Below, one piece after another: positions 46,826-56,700 of a DNA stretch of 64,000 bases. The notes under the pieces are model-generated. The model saw only the letters and a program-made list of their open reading frames with translations. It searched no databases and was not told the DNA's origin. The stretch's first letter is position 1, and every line of letters starts with the position of its first letter. The position numbers and the translations under genes were made by a program. This DNA comes from Rhodospirillales bacterium (GTDB lineage: Bacteria; Pseudomonadota; Alphaproteobacteria; Rhodospirillales_A; JACZKS01), in assembly GCA_018648445.1 (NCBI GenBank), contig JABGRG010000003.1, forward strand, positions 1 to 64,000, written 5' to 3'.

Positions 46826-48100
46826 ATGGACCACTTCCAATACCGGGATGGGCAACTGTGTGCCGAAGCCGTGCCGCTGGCCCGTATCGCCGAGGCCGTC
46901 GGCACGCCGTTTTACTGCTATTCCACGGCCACCCTGGAACGCCACTACCGCGTTTTCGCCGAAGCCGTCGCCGACCTACCGGCCACCATCTGTTTTGCCG
47001 TCAAGGCCAACCCCAACATCGCCGTCATCCGCACCCTGGCGCGTCTGGGCGCCGGAGCCGACGTGGTTTCCGGCGGCGAGATGATGAAGGCGCTGGAGGC
47101 CGGCGTACCGGCCGAGCGCATTGTCTTTTCCGGTGTCGGCAAGACCCGCGACGAGATGGCCCTGGCGCTGAAGACCGGCATTATGCAGATCAACGTCGAG
47201 TCCGAGCCCGAACTCGCCGTCTTGGATTCGGTCGCCCGCGAACTCGGCGTCATTGCGCCCATCGCGGTGCGCGTCAACCCCGACGTCGACGCCAAAACCC
47301 ACCGCAAAATCACCACCGGCAAGAGCGAGAACAAGTTCGGCATCGACTGGACCTTCGCGCGCGAATTCCATGCCCGCGCCGCGGCCTTCACGGGCCTGCG
47401 CATCGTCGGCCTCTCGGTCCACATCGGCTCACAGCTGCGCAAGATTGAGCCCTTCCGCGACGCTTTCGCACGGGTCCGCGAGATGGTCCTCACCCTGCGC
47501 GAAGACGGTCATGCCATTGAGAGCATCGATTTTGGCGGGGGGCTCGGCATACCTTACGGTGACGACGCCGACGATATGACGTCTCCGGGCCCGCAGGACT
47601 ACGCCGCCGTGGTCAAGGCAGCCACCAGCGACCTCGGCTGCCGCCTGATCTTCGAGCCGGGCCGGGTCATCGTCGGCAATGCTGGCGTTCTGGTAACCCG
47701 TGTCCTCTATGTCAAGCATGGGCCGACGCGGCGCTTCGCCATTGTCGATGCCGCCATGAACGACCTGATCCGCCCGGCCCTCTACGATGCCTATCACGAC
47801 ATTGTTCCGGTCAGCGAGCCATCGACCGGCACCGCGATTGTGGAAACGGACGTGGTCGGACCGGTCTGCGAGACCGGCGACACCTTCGGGGTGAAAAGGC
47901 CGCTGCCCGAGGCTGAGGCCGACGACTTGCTGGCCATCCGTTCGGCGGGCGCCTATGCGGCGTCGATGTCCTCGACCTACAACTCCCGGCCGCTCATTCC
48001 CGAGGTCCTGGTCAAGGACGATGCCTTTGCCGTGGTCCGTCCGCGCCTGAGCGTCGAGGAAATGATCGCTGGTGAAGCCTACCCCGACTGGCTGGATTAG
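46826..48100 (+). CDS. lysA: Diaminopimelate decarboxylase
   Basis: Last step of lysine synthesis, PLP-dependent, 424 residues. It begins MDHFQYRDGQL with AGGAGGAGAAG upstream. The PLP lysine is in ICFAVKANPNIAVI, and GLSVHIGSQL, SIDFGGGLGIPY and VVGPVCETGDTFG are the family blocks. It starts a plus-strand pair with dapF six bases later. By eye its codon choice is more GC-ending than flanking core genes, though this was not computed. Confidence 0.96.
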   Translation: MDHFQYRDGQLCAEAVPLARIAEAVGTPFYCYSTATLERHYRVFAEAVADLPATICFAVKANPNIAVIRTLARLGAGADVVSGGEMMKALEAGVPAERIVFSGVGKTRDEMALALKTGIMQINVESEPELAVLDSVARELGVIAPIAVRVNPDVDAKTHRKITTGKSENKFGIDWTFAREFHARAAAFTGLRIVGLSVHIGSQLRKIEPFRDAFARVREMVLTLREDGHAIESIDFGGGLGIPYGDDADDMTSPGPQDYAAVVKAATSDLGCRLIFEPGRVIVGNAGVLVTRVLYVKHGPTRRFAIVDAAMNDLIRPALYDAYHDIVPVSEPSTGTAIVETDVVGPVCETGDTFGVKRPLPEAEADDLLAIRSAGAYAASMSSTYNSRPLIPEVLVKDDAFAVVRPRLSVEEMIAGEAYPDWLD

Positions 48101-48106
48101 AAGAAT

Positions 48107-49000
48107 ATGGAGCCCCTCCCGTTCGTTAAAATGCACGGCCTCGGCAACGACTTCGTCGTCTTCGACGCCCGTCGCCAGTCACTGGAGCTGAGCGCCGATC
48201 AGGTGCGCGCCATCGCCAACCGCAACACCGGCGTCGGCTGCGACCAGCTCATCATCATGGAGCCGCCGCGCGATGGTGCCGCCGACGTCTTCATGCGCAT
48301 CCGCAACGCGGATGGCAGCGAGGTCGAGGCCTGCGGCAACGCCACCCGGTGCGTCGCATCAACGGTCATGAAGGAGCGCGGTGCCAACACGATCGTCATC
48401 GAAACCGTGGTCGGCCTGCTGCACGCCACCGCCGCAGCAGACGACGGCGGCAACGACCTAATCACCGTCGACATGGGACCCGTCCGCCTGGACTGGCAGG
48501 ACATTCCCCTGGCTCAGGCCATGGACACCCTGCACTTAGGCATCGAAGAAGGGCCGCTGCGCGATCCCGTGGGCATCAACGTCGGCAATCCGCATGCCGT
48601 ATTCTTCGTCGACGATGTCGAATCACTTCCGCTGGAGACGGTCGGCCCCCGCGTCGAGCATCACCCGCTGTTCCCTGCGCGCATCAATGTCGAGGCCGTT
48701 CAGGTCCTCTCACCGACCCGCTTGCGTATGCGGGTGTGGGAACGCGGAACCGGCATCACCCGGGCCTGCGGCACCGGCGCCTGCGCGACGCTGGTGGCGG
48801 CGCATCGTCGCGGCCTGGCCGAGCGTACCGCCGAGGTCGTCCTCGACGGCGGGACCCTGCGCATCGAATGGAACGACCAAGACCACGTCCTAATGAGCGG
48901 CCCGGCGGCGACCAGTTTCGCTGGCACCCTCGATTGCTCGTTGGATTACGGTGACAGGATTACGGGGATTACGATGACAGGATTACGGGGATTACGATGA
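48107..49000 (+). CDS. dapF: Diaminopimelate epimerase with repeat-derived C-terminus
   Basis: Converts LL- to meso-diaminopimelate using two Cys residues, seen in EACGNATRC and ACGTGACATL. It starts MEPLPFVKMHGLGNDFVVFD. The conserved enzyme ends near AGTLDCSL; the last 19 or so residues (LDYGDRITGITMTGLRGLR) are encoded by the repeat array starting at 48944. The stop TGA at 48998-49000 belongs to a repeat unit (gaTGAcag). The native stop has been replaced. The catalytic core is intact, so activity is likely kept. Confidence 0.94.
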   Translation: MEPLPFVKMHGLGNDFVVFDARRQSLELSADQVRAIANRNTGVGCDQLIIMEPPRDGAADVFMRIRNADGSEVEACGNATRCVASTVMKERGANTIVIETVVGLLHATAAADDGGNDLITVDMGPVRLDWQDIPLAQAMDTLHLGIEEGPLRDPVGINVGNPHAVFFVDDVESLPLETVGPRVEHHPLFPARINVEAVQVLSPTRLRMRVWERGTGITRACGTGACATLVAAHRRGLAERTAEVVLDGGTLRIEWNDQDHVLMSGPAATSFAGTLDCSLDYGDRITGITMTGLRGLR

Positions 49001-49284
49001 CAGTTTACTAGGATTACGGTGGGATTACGGTGACGGGGATTACGGTGACAGGGATTACGGTGACAGGGATTACGGTGACAGTTTACTAAATACAAGATTA
49101 CGGTGACAGTTTACTAGGTGGATTACGGTGACAGTTTACTAAATACACAAATTACGAATAGGGGTCGGCAGATTCATTTCGCAAGCAAAAGAAATTAAAG
49201 CATTTAGTAAACTGTCACCGTAATCAAAGCATTTAGTAAACTGTCACCGTAATCACGTCATTTAGTAATCATGTCACCGTAATC
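48944..49284. repeat. REP/BIME-like array of a 21-25 bp element
   Basis: About 12 direct, partly truncated copies of a unit whose full form is gattacggtgacagtttac followed by taaat. Copies start at 48944, 48958, 48967, 48981, 48990, 49012, 49023, 49038, 49053, 49068, 49096 and 49121. After a 57-base spacer come three copies in reverse orientation (49202-49225, 49231-49254, 49261-49284; the last is altered). The 49121-49144 copy and the 49202-49225 copy are a perfect 24-bp inverted repeat. The pattern is unlike CRISPR because spacing is 1-10 bases and irregular. The unit resembles palindromic repeats flanking REP-associated tyrosine transposases; that assignment is from memory. Confidence 0.85.
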
Positions 49285-49483
49285 ACCCAGCCGAAATCGG
49301 TTGCCTGGAATTTGGATCGCTTTCCCCCTAAAAGCAGCCGATAACGCCTAGAACTTCAGCTTACCCCCGAAAAGCAACCGTCACATCGCCCGGTGCTGAA
49401 CGGCTGTTTTTAGCCAATACCTGACATACCTCGGCCAGCTTCAGCCAACCAGCATTTACTTTTCTAATACTTTCTAGACTGGC
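49285..49483. other. Non-coding stretch between repeat array and ferredoxin reductase gene
   Basis: About 200 bases with no supported gene and lower GC appearance than its neighbours. Short similar blocks recur (cccctaaaagcagccg near 49325 and cccccgaaaagcaaccg near 49364), suggesting decayed repeat DNA. It contains the downstream end of the fprA transcript. Confidence 0.45.
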
Positions 49484-50800
49484 CTATGCATCTTTCTCCA
49501 CCACCGCCAGCATCTCGTCGGCGTTGACGATCTTTTCGCGGGGCGCGCCGTCGGTGGCGGCGGCGATTTCGGCTTCATCGATTTCCTTCCAGTCATCGAA
49601 GGACACCCACCGGGCGCCACGCTCGCGCAGCAGGGATTCCAGGGCCGGGCGGCCCACCTTGCTGCCTTCGCGGATGTCGGCGAGGATGTTGTTCGCCGCC
49701 TCTTCGCCGTCGGGCCTGTTCGAACCAATGACTCCCGAGGGACCGCGCTTGGCCCAGCCGGCGGCGTAGACACCGGGCAGGACGCGGCCGTCGGTGTTCC
49801 GGATCACGCCGCGCTGTTCGTCCAGCGGCACGCCCTCGATTGGCGCGGCGCGGTAGCCGATGGCGGCGACGAGCATGCCCATCGGAATCTCAAAATGCGT
49901 GCCGGCGCTGGCGGTCTCGCCGTCATCGTCGATATAGGTGTGCTCGAGGCGCAGACCCTTGATGCGGTCGCCGCCCAGGACCTCGATCGGCCGACCGAAA
50001 AAGACGAAATGCAGGCGCTTGGATTTGCCCTCCTTCGCCGCCGCAGCCAGTTCGCGCAGAGTGGCGAGGCTGCGCTCCATGGCCCGGCGGTCACGTGCTG
50101 AGCGTCCGTCATCGGGGACCTCATCGGGGATGACATCCGCGTCGATGATGACCGCGCAGTCCTCGAGATGGGCGAGCTCACGCAGCTCCGCGTTGGTGAA
50201 GTTAGCATCCTCGGGGCCGCGGCGACCGAAGATGTAGACATCGGTAACGGGCGAGGCGTGAATGGCGTTGGCGGCATGCTCGGGCAGGTCCGTGGCCGCC
50301 ATTTCCGCCCGCGTCTTAACCAGCATCCGGGCCACGTCGAGGGCCACATTGCCGTTGCCGACCACACCCACCGAGGTCGCGTCGAGCGCCGGGTTCAGAT
50401 CTGCGTGGCGGGGATCGCCATTATACCAGCCGACGAATTGGGCGGCCCCGTACATTGCCTGCTTACCGCCGCCGATGATCTCGAAGCCTCGGTCGAAGGG
50501 CGCGCCGGTGGACAGCACCACCGCGTCATAGATCTCGCGCAGTTCGTCCAGCGACACGTCGCGGCCGACCTCTATATTGCCGAAAAAGGCGACCTGATCG
50601 GCTGCCGCCGTCTTTTCATAGGACTTAACGACGCCCTTTGTGCCCTGGTGATCCGGTGCCACGCCGCTGCGGATCAAGCCGAAGGGCGCGGGCAGCATCT
50701 CGATCAGATCGACGCGGCAATCTGCTCCGCTGTTGATCAGGGAATGGGCGGTGTAGAAACCGCTCGGTCCGGCTCCGACAACGGCAACGGAAAGCGTCAT
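49484..50800 (-). CDS. fprA: Adrenodoxin-reductase-type ferredoxin-NADP reductase
   Basis: A 438-residue FAD/NADP flavoprotein of the FprA class, moving electrons between NADPH and ferredoxin. The FAD motif is VAVVGAGPSGFYTAHSL, followed by LIRSGVAPDHQGTK; the NADP motif is VGVVGNGNVALDVARML. The C-terminal block is VYAAGWAKRGPSGVIGSNR. It faces away from dapL and towards dapF across the repeat array. Its relation to lysine synthesis is not evident; it may have come with the same DNA. Confidence 0.93.
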   Translation of the reverse strand: MTLSVAVVGAGPSGFYTAHSLINSGADCRVDLIEMLPAPFGLIRSGVAPDHQGTKGVVKSYEKTAAADQVAFFGNIEVGRDVSLDELREIYDAVVLSTGAPFDRGFEIIGGGKQAMYGAAQFVGWYNGDPRHADLNPALDATSVGVVGNGNVALDVARMLVKTRAEMAATDLPEHAANAIHASPVTDVYIFGRRGPEDANFTNAELRELAHLEDCAVIIDADVIPDEVPDDGRSARDRRAMERSLATLRELAAAAKEGKSKRLHFVFFGRPIEVLGGDRIKGLRLEHTYIDDDGETASAGTHFEIPMGMLVAAIGYRAAPIEGVPLDEQRGVIRNTDGRVLPGVYAAGWAKRGPSGVIGSNRPDGEEAANNILADIREGSKVGRPALESLLRERGARWVSFDDWKEIDEAEIAAATDGAPREKIVNADEMLAVVEKDA

Positions 50801-50892
50801 GGATGAATCTCCTCCTGAACCGACAATCTCCAGATGACTCTTGAATCGGGAACTGTAACATGAGCGATTCAGCGAGACATCTTGGCTTGAGT

Positions 50893-51087
50893 TTATAGCT
50901 TTTCCCTGAGGGCTTCGTAAGGTGCTTTACCACCATAGTCGCCATGCGGACGTGAGAGGTCGTAAATCCGCCCCCATTCTTGAAAATTGGTCGCCAGGTC
51001 GACATCGTCCTTGTCGCCGATCAGTTGACCGCGTTCCTGCTGATCAGAGCGATGTAAGCGTTCGACATTACGCCCTTTTCTTGGCAA
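50893..51087 (-). pseudogene. C-terminal fragment of IS481-type transposase
   Basis: The reading GRNVERLHRSDQQERGQLI then WGRIYDLSRPHGDYGGKAPY, ending EALREKL, matches the C-terminal end of the integrase core in IS481-family transposases (typically KVERSHRTD ... RPHGALGGKTPYEAL). The N-terminal domain and the first catalytic residues are absent, and no terminal inverted repeats are recognised. It is therefore a dead remnant, lying between fprA and dapL. Confidence 0.82.
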
Positions 51088-51297
51088 CCGAACGTATGGC
51101 CGATCGATCGGAATTGCCGGATCGGGTCAAAAGCGACCAATTGGATGGTGTCGGCATGGCGCGTCGTTTGCTCTATATGTAGTGGGTGCCTGTCTTAACC
51201 GGATAGGCACGGTTCAATCGAACGCCGAAACGGTTCCAACCTATTGATTTTACGCAAATGGTCGTCGCGGATTGAACCAATCCGCTCGGAAATTGTC
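51088..51297. other. Non-coding region downstream of dapL
   Basis: About 210 bases between the transposase remnant and the dapL stop. Weak continuation of the transposase frame is possible near 51088-51110. A small hairpin-like ccggataggcacgg segment is present, but no gene or convincing terminator is seen. Confidence 0.4.
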
Positions 51298-52521
51298 CTA
51301 GAACACCAGCTTCAGGCGTCCGAGCCGTTCGCGCACTTCGTCGATGATCTTCTTTTCCGCCTCGGGGCCGTCGGCCTCGAAGGTGACGGAGAAGCGCACG
51401 TAGGCGCCGGCGTCGTCCCACGGCACGGTGGAGATCTGTGCCTCCATGATCAGAAATTCCGAGAACTGCGCGGCATTCTCGAAGGTGACCCCTGACGCGG
51501 TGCCCTTGGGGCAGGCGACGTAGAGATAGAAGGTCGCCGGCGACTTCTTGACCGAGAAGCCGACGTCATTCAGCGCCTCGACCAGCAGATCAAAGCGCCG
51601 CGAATACTTCTCGCAGGTGCGCGCGGTGATCTCGGGATGCGCCAACGCGAACATGCCGGCCTTCTGGATGGCGCGGAACTGCCCTGAATCCGTGTTGTCC
51701 TTGACCGTTGCGTAGGCCTTCACGACTTTGCTGTTGCCGGTCAGGAAGGCGAGCCGCCATCCGGTCATGTTGAAGGCCTTCGACAGCGAATGCACTTCAA
51801 CGGCCACCTCCATGGCGCCATCCGTCGAAAGGATGCTCATGGGCTTGTGGCCGTCGTAGGTCAGGGCGCCGTAGGCGGCATCCTGGACGATGACGATGCC
51901 GTGCTTGTGCGCGAAATCGACCAACTCACGATAAAACTCGGGCGTCGCCACCGTGCCGGTCGGGTTGTTCGGATAATTAACGTAGATCGCCTTGGCCTTG
52001 CCCAGGACGTCCGCCGGGATCGCGCCCAGGTCGGGCAGGAACCCGTTCTCTTCGAGCAGCGGCAGAGGATGCACCTGGCCGCCGACGTAGCGGGTGTACG
52101 TCGCCATCACCGGATACCCGGGCACCGCGGTCAGCAGCACGTCGCCCGGATTGATCAGGCACAGCGGCAGCATGGCGAAGATCGGCTTGGAGCCTATGCC
52201 GTGGACGATCTGTTCCGCCGGATCGAGCCCGCCGACCCCGTATACCTGCTCCATATAGCGCGCGGCGGCTTCCTGGAACGGGGCGATGCCGTTGTCGGCG
52301 TAGAAGCGGTTCTCCGCCCTTCCGGCCTCGGCGGCCAGCACCTCGACGATCTTGGGGTCGGCCGGGGCGTCGGGCTCGCCCACACCCATGTCGATGATCG
52401 GGATATTCGGAAATTTCTTGGCCGCCGCGTCCTTGGCCCGCTTGATCTTCTCGAACTTGTAGATTTCGGTCGACTTGCCGAATTGCTTTCCGCCCAGTCT
52501 TTCCGCGACGATGATGTCCAT
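51298..52521 (-). CDS. dapL: LL-diaminopimelate aminotransferase
   Basis: Transaminates tetrahydrodipicolinate directly to LL-diaminopimelate with glutamate. A fold-type I PLP enzyme of 407 residues. The key blocks are IDMGVGEPDAPADPKIVEVL, YADNGIAPFQEAA, GIGSKPIFAMLP, NYPNNPTGTVATPEFYREL and the PLP-lysine region EVHSLSKAFNMTGWRLAFLT. They fit the DapL group better than general aspartate transaminases. The start MDIIVAERLGG follows GGAAGGG. With dapF and lysA nearby, it completes a short route to lysine. Confidence 0.87.
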   Translation of the reverse strand: MDIIVAERLGGKQFGKSTEIYKFEKIKRAKDAAAKKFPNIPIIDMGVGEPDAPADPKIVEVLAAEAGRAENRFYADNGIAPFQEAAARYMEQVYGVGGLDPAEQIVHGIGSKPIFAMLPLCLINPGDVLLTAVPGYPVMATYTRYVGGQVHPLPLLEENGFLPDLGAIPADVLGKAKAIYVNYPNNPTGTVATPEFYRELVDFAHKHGIVIVQDAAYGALTYDGHKPMSILSTDGAMEVAVEVHSLSKAFNMTGWRLAFLTGNSKVVKAYATVKDNTDSGQFRAIQKAGMFALAHPEITARTCEKYSRRFDLLVEALNDVGFSVKKSPATFYLYVACPKGTASGVTFENAAQFSEFLIMEAQISTVPWDDAGAYVRFSVTFEADGPEAEKKIIDEVRERLGRLKLVF

Positions 52522-52721
52522 TCCCAACCCTTCCCGATGAAAATTCCCAGCGTTTCGGGGAAGCCCCCGAAGCCGTTCTCCCTTAACGCATCCGCATTTC
52601 GATGTCTACTGGTCACGCAGCGGCCGGGCCTGTATTGTGGCGTTATCGTCAAACAGGAGGACGAGCGCACGCGCTCCAAAACTCCATCAACGAACTTCTC
52701 AGGGAATAAAGCGAACCCGCC

Positions 52722-53294
52722 TTGTTGAAAGTCACCCTTCCCGAAGTGACGCGCGCGTTGTACGGCGCGTATCGGCTGGCCCGGCTGGACACTGGCGGGA
52801 TGGCCTATTTCGACGTCTCGGCCGACGGTTTCTGGAAATCCTTCTTCGCCGCCGTCATCATCGCACCCCTCTATCTGCTTTTCCTGCTGTTGCACTATCA
52901 GGCGGCGGGGATCGACGCGCCGTTTATCCGCTACATTTCGCTCGAGGTGATCGCCTATGTGGTTTCCTGGGCGCTGTTCCCGCTGGTCATGGCGGGGGTG
53001 ACGAAGTTCTTGCAGCGCGAGGAAAAATTTATCGCCTATATCGTCGCCTACAATTGGGCGACGGTCTGGCAAAACGCCTTTTACCTGCCCATCCAGATTT
53101 TGGTCGCCGCCGGCATCCTTTCCCCTGAGGCAGGAAGCACCATCGGCATATCCGTTTTGATGGCGGTTCTGTTTTATGTCTGGTTTATCACCCGAACGGC
53201 CCTCGGAGTTCCCGTTTCCACCGCGGTGGCCCTTGTTGTCCTCGATCTGATTTTGACCGTTATGGTCAACGGTTTCGCGGTCTCCATCATGTAA
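52722..53294 (+). CDS. Conserved membrane protein (Yip1-like), unknown function
   Basis: A roughly 190-residue protein with about five hydrophobic segments, including FFAAVIIAPLYLLFLLLHY, VIAYVVSWALFPLVMAGVT and AVALVVLDLILTVMV. The N-terminus (EVTRALYGAYRLARLDTGGM) looks like one I associate with Rhodospirillales membrane proteins. There is no ATG at the front; tandem TTG codons at 52722 and 52725, or a GTG at 52746, are candidates, so the start is uncertain. It marks the return to core DNA after dapL. Confidence 0.72.
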   Translation: MLKVTLPEVTRALYGAYRLARLDTGGMAYFDVSADGFWKSFFAAVIIAPLYLLFLLLHYQAAGIDAPFIRYISLEVIAYVVSWALFPLVMAGVTKFLQREEKFIAYIVAYNWATVWQNAFYLPIQILVAAGILSPEAGSTIGISVLMAVLFYVWFITRTALGVPVSTAVALVVLDLILTVMVNGFAVSIM

Positions 53295-53299
53295 AAACA

Positions 53300-53330
53300 G
53301 TTCAGGCCCCGCCGTTCAAGCGGAGCCCGA
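53300..53330 (-). terminator. Terminator after trxA (minus strand)
   Basis: Eight-base stem (ggccccgc 53305-53312 / gcggagcc 53320-53327, one G-T pair) with a seven-base loop. On the minus strand it is followed by a tgaactgttttt tract. It lies between convergent trxA and the membrane protein gene. Confidence 0.65.
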
Positions 53331-53356
53331 TCAATTCCGATACCGAAAATGCGGCG

Positions 53357-53674
53357 TTAGATCGTCGATTCAATCCACTCGACAATCTTGCTTTTGGGAA
53401 GCGCGCCGACCTTGGTGGCGGCGACCTGTCCATCCTTGAACAGAATAAGGGTCGGAATGCCACGCACGCCGAACTGCGACGGGGTGCCGGGATTTTGGTC
53501 GATGTTGATTTTGGCGACCGTCAACCGATCCCCCATTTCCGTATCAATTTCTTCCAGCGCCGGGGCGATCTGCTTGCACGGTCCACACCATTCGGCCCAG
53601 AAATCCAGAAGCACGGGCGTCGAAGATTTCAAGACGTCGGTTTCGAACGATGCGTCGGTTATTTGTTTTGGCAT
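53357..53674 (-). CDS. trxA: Thioredoxin
   Basis: A 105-residue cytosolic thioredoxin with the active site [14 protein letters not shown] and the cis-Pro block [12 protein letters not shown]. It lies about 110 bases downstream of addA on the same strand, the usual alphaproteobacterial order. Confidence 0.97.
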   Translation of the reverse strand: MPKQITDASFETDVLKSSTPVLLDFWAEWCGPCKQIAPALEEIDTEMGDRLTVAKINIDQNPGTPSQFGVRGIPTLILFKDGQVAATKVGALPKSKIVEWIESTI

Positions 53675-53783
53675 TTATTTATTCCTGTTGGGAAAAGACA
53701 AAAATCATCGACGCGGAACGCCGCGATCACCACAAGCCTGAATTTAGCCATTGCCCTGAATTTAGAAACTGCCCGGCGGGGCG

Positions 53784-56700
53784 TCAAGGCGCGTGGTCGT
53801 TCAATTTCGCATCCGAGAGCGTCATGGCGTGCGGACCGTCCGTCCATAACAGAACGCAGCGAACGGAATGGTGCGGATAAATTCGCCGGAGCGCCTCGCG
53901 ATACGCCGCCATCTGCCGCAGATAAATGGCGGCAACACCCGTTTCATCCTTGGGCGGCGGGCGGTTGGTTTTAAAATCGACAATGGTGATCGTGTCCGCC
54001 GTGATCGCCAAACGGTCGACCTGCGCCGAAATTACTTCTGTGCCGACCTCACCGACAATGGGTACCTCGGCGCGGCTATGGGTGCCGAAGAAGTGGGCGA
54101 ATTCAGGATGATCGAGAATGGCCAGCGTCTCGGCGGCGATTTCCTCCTGCGCCTGCGCCTCGAGCCCGTGAACGGCGCGCGCCAGATAACCTTTGGCTGC
54201 GCGCTCGCGCGCCTCGGGGGCAAGGTCGGGCAGGGTTTGCAGCAAGGCGTGGATCAAGCGGCCCCGCTTGAAGCGCTGACCGTCATCCGTGCCCAATGGT
54301 GAACGAACCGGCGGATCGTCGTCAGTGGGGCGTGACGGGGCCAGCGGGCGCGAAGGCGTCGGTTCATCAGGCGCGTTTTGTGTGGCCCAATTTGGTAATT
54401 CCTCGGCTTCCGGTCGAGCCTGCGTGTCGTCTTTCGTGCTATCGGGCTCGGCGGATTGCCCGTCACTGATCCGTCGCGCGGGCTCGCCGAAACCCAGATC
54501 AATCTCGTCCGCCTCGCCCATGGCCGCTTCCATCAGACCGTACCAGCAGCCGTCGGACCGGCCGCGCTTGTTCTCCCAGCCGCAAACGTACAGCCGGTCG
54601 CGCGCCCGCGTTATGGCGACGTACAGGAGCCGCCGGTATTCCTGCATCCGGCGAACCCGGGCGCCTTCGCGCAAATCGCCGCACACGCTTTCTTCGTTAT
54701 CTTTGAAGCCCGGCCACAGAACGGCGTTATCGGTCCACAAAAGGCGGTCGTCCAGGCGGCCATCGGGGGTGGTGCAGGTGTCGGGAAGGAAAACGATATT
54801 GGCCTGCAGGCCCTTGGCCCCGTGAACGGTCATCACGCGAACCTCGGCGCGCCCGTGTTCCAGATCGCGCTTCACCTGGGTTTGCGCGGCACCTAGCCAT
54901 TGCAGAAACCCCTGCAGCGAGGCCACGTGCTCGCGTTCGAAATTCAGCGCCAGCGCCAGAAACTCATCAATGGGATCGTGGGCTTCAAAGCCCAGCCGAC
55001 CCACCAGCTTGCGCCGCCCGCCGCCGGGTCCCAGAACGTCGGAGAAAAATTCGAATGGCGGCGCAAAATCGGCCTTGTTCAGGAAGTGCGTCAGATTTTG
55101 CGCGGCTTCGGTCCAGGACACATGTTCCGAAGCGCGGCGTTTCAATTCATCCCACAAGGTTCCCTTGCGCCCGCGCGCCAGCGCCAGCAGATCGTCGTCG
55201 TCGAGGTTGAAAAATGGCGATTTGAGAACTTCGGCAAGGCTGAGGTCGTCTTCCGGCAACAGCACGAAGCGGGCCAGCGCCATCAAATCCATAACCGCAA
55301 GCTGGTCGGTTAGCGCCATGCGGTCGCTGCCCGCCACCGGGATTCCGCGTTGCTTGAGACAGCGGATCATTTCCTCCGCGAACCGTTCGCGGCGGCGCAC
55401 CAAAATCATGATGTCGCCCGGTTCGATGGGCCGGGCGGCCGATTGCAGAATTTCACGCGAATCGAGCCACGCCTTGATTTGATCGGCGATGCGATTGGCC
55501 AGCCGCACCTGCGGGCTGGAAGCCGGAACCCGGTCAAGCGGCGCGTCCCATGGATCAAGGTCGGGTTGCTCTTCGGGCTTCACAGTGGGCCACAATTCGA
55601 TCAGACCGGCCTGTCCCGTGCGGTGCGACAGGTGGCGTAGCGCTCGTTCGCCAAAGGTCAGGCCGTCGGCAGCCTCGGCGGGCGCGAACACCCGGTCCAC
55701 GGTGTTCAGAACGGACCACACCGAACGGAACGAAAGCGGCATTTCCACCGATTTCCAGTCGCGGCCCGCGTGCAGGGCCTTTTGCGAAAAGTGGATGCGC
55801 ATGCGCTCGAAGGCCGCCGGGTCGGCGCCCTGGAAGCTGTAGATCGATTGCTTTTCATCGCCCACGGCAAAGACCGTGCGATGAGAAGCGCGCGCACTCT
55901 CGCCGGCGAAGAATTCGGCAGCCAGCGCGCCGATGACATCCCACTGTTCGGGGCTGGTGTCCTGCGCTTCATCAACCAGAATGTGATCGATGCCGCCGTC
56001 CAGCTTGAAATGAACCCAGGCCGCCGCGCCCTCGCCCAGCAACAGATCGCGGGCTTCCAGAATCAAATCGTCGTAATCCAGCAGCCCCCGGTTTTCCTTC
56101 ATTCGCTGGTAGTTATCCAGAAGCGCTTCGGCCAGCGACAAAAGCGCTGCCGTTGATTCGATGATGGCGGCGGCTTTCAGCTTCTCGGCCAGCGCAACAA
56201 TTCGCGCCTGTTCGGCCAAGATTATTTCAATGGCGTCGGCGTCGGCCTCCCGCGCCCCCTTGGTCATCAGGCGGCTCTCGGCGCGGGGTGCCCCGGTGGC
56301 GGTCAGGAACACGTTGGCGTAATCGCCCACAAGCCCATCGGCTCGCGACGCCGGTTCCCGCAGCCACACGCGGATCGTTTCGGCCCGCGCAATGTCTGTT
56401 TTCGTTCCGTGACCTAGCGCTTCGCAAAGTCGTTCCAAACCCGGACCGTCGAAGGACGCATCATCGGCGGCGACGCTCGGGATGGATTGTTCGGTTTCGT
56501 TTTGCGCCAGGTCCAGTGCATCCCGTGCCGCCGCAATCACCCCTTCGATGGAACCGTAGCGCACAATGATGTCACGCAACTGCCGCCGGTTGCCCACCAG
56601 TTCGCGCAAGACCGTATCGAAACCGGTTTCATCGACGATGGCGGCCAGCCGGTTCAGTGTGCCGGAAAGAGCCGGATTGCGCCCCATGACCGCATGCCGG

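Noticed and set aside
48944..49284. Possible CRISPR array
   Set aside because: Units are separated by 1-10 bases or overlap, copies are variably truncated, three are inverted, and there are no spacers of uniform size or cas genes.
53730..53772. Direct repeat cctgaatttag upstream of trxA
   Set aside because: Only 11 bases and two copies; it could easily be chance and has no clear role.
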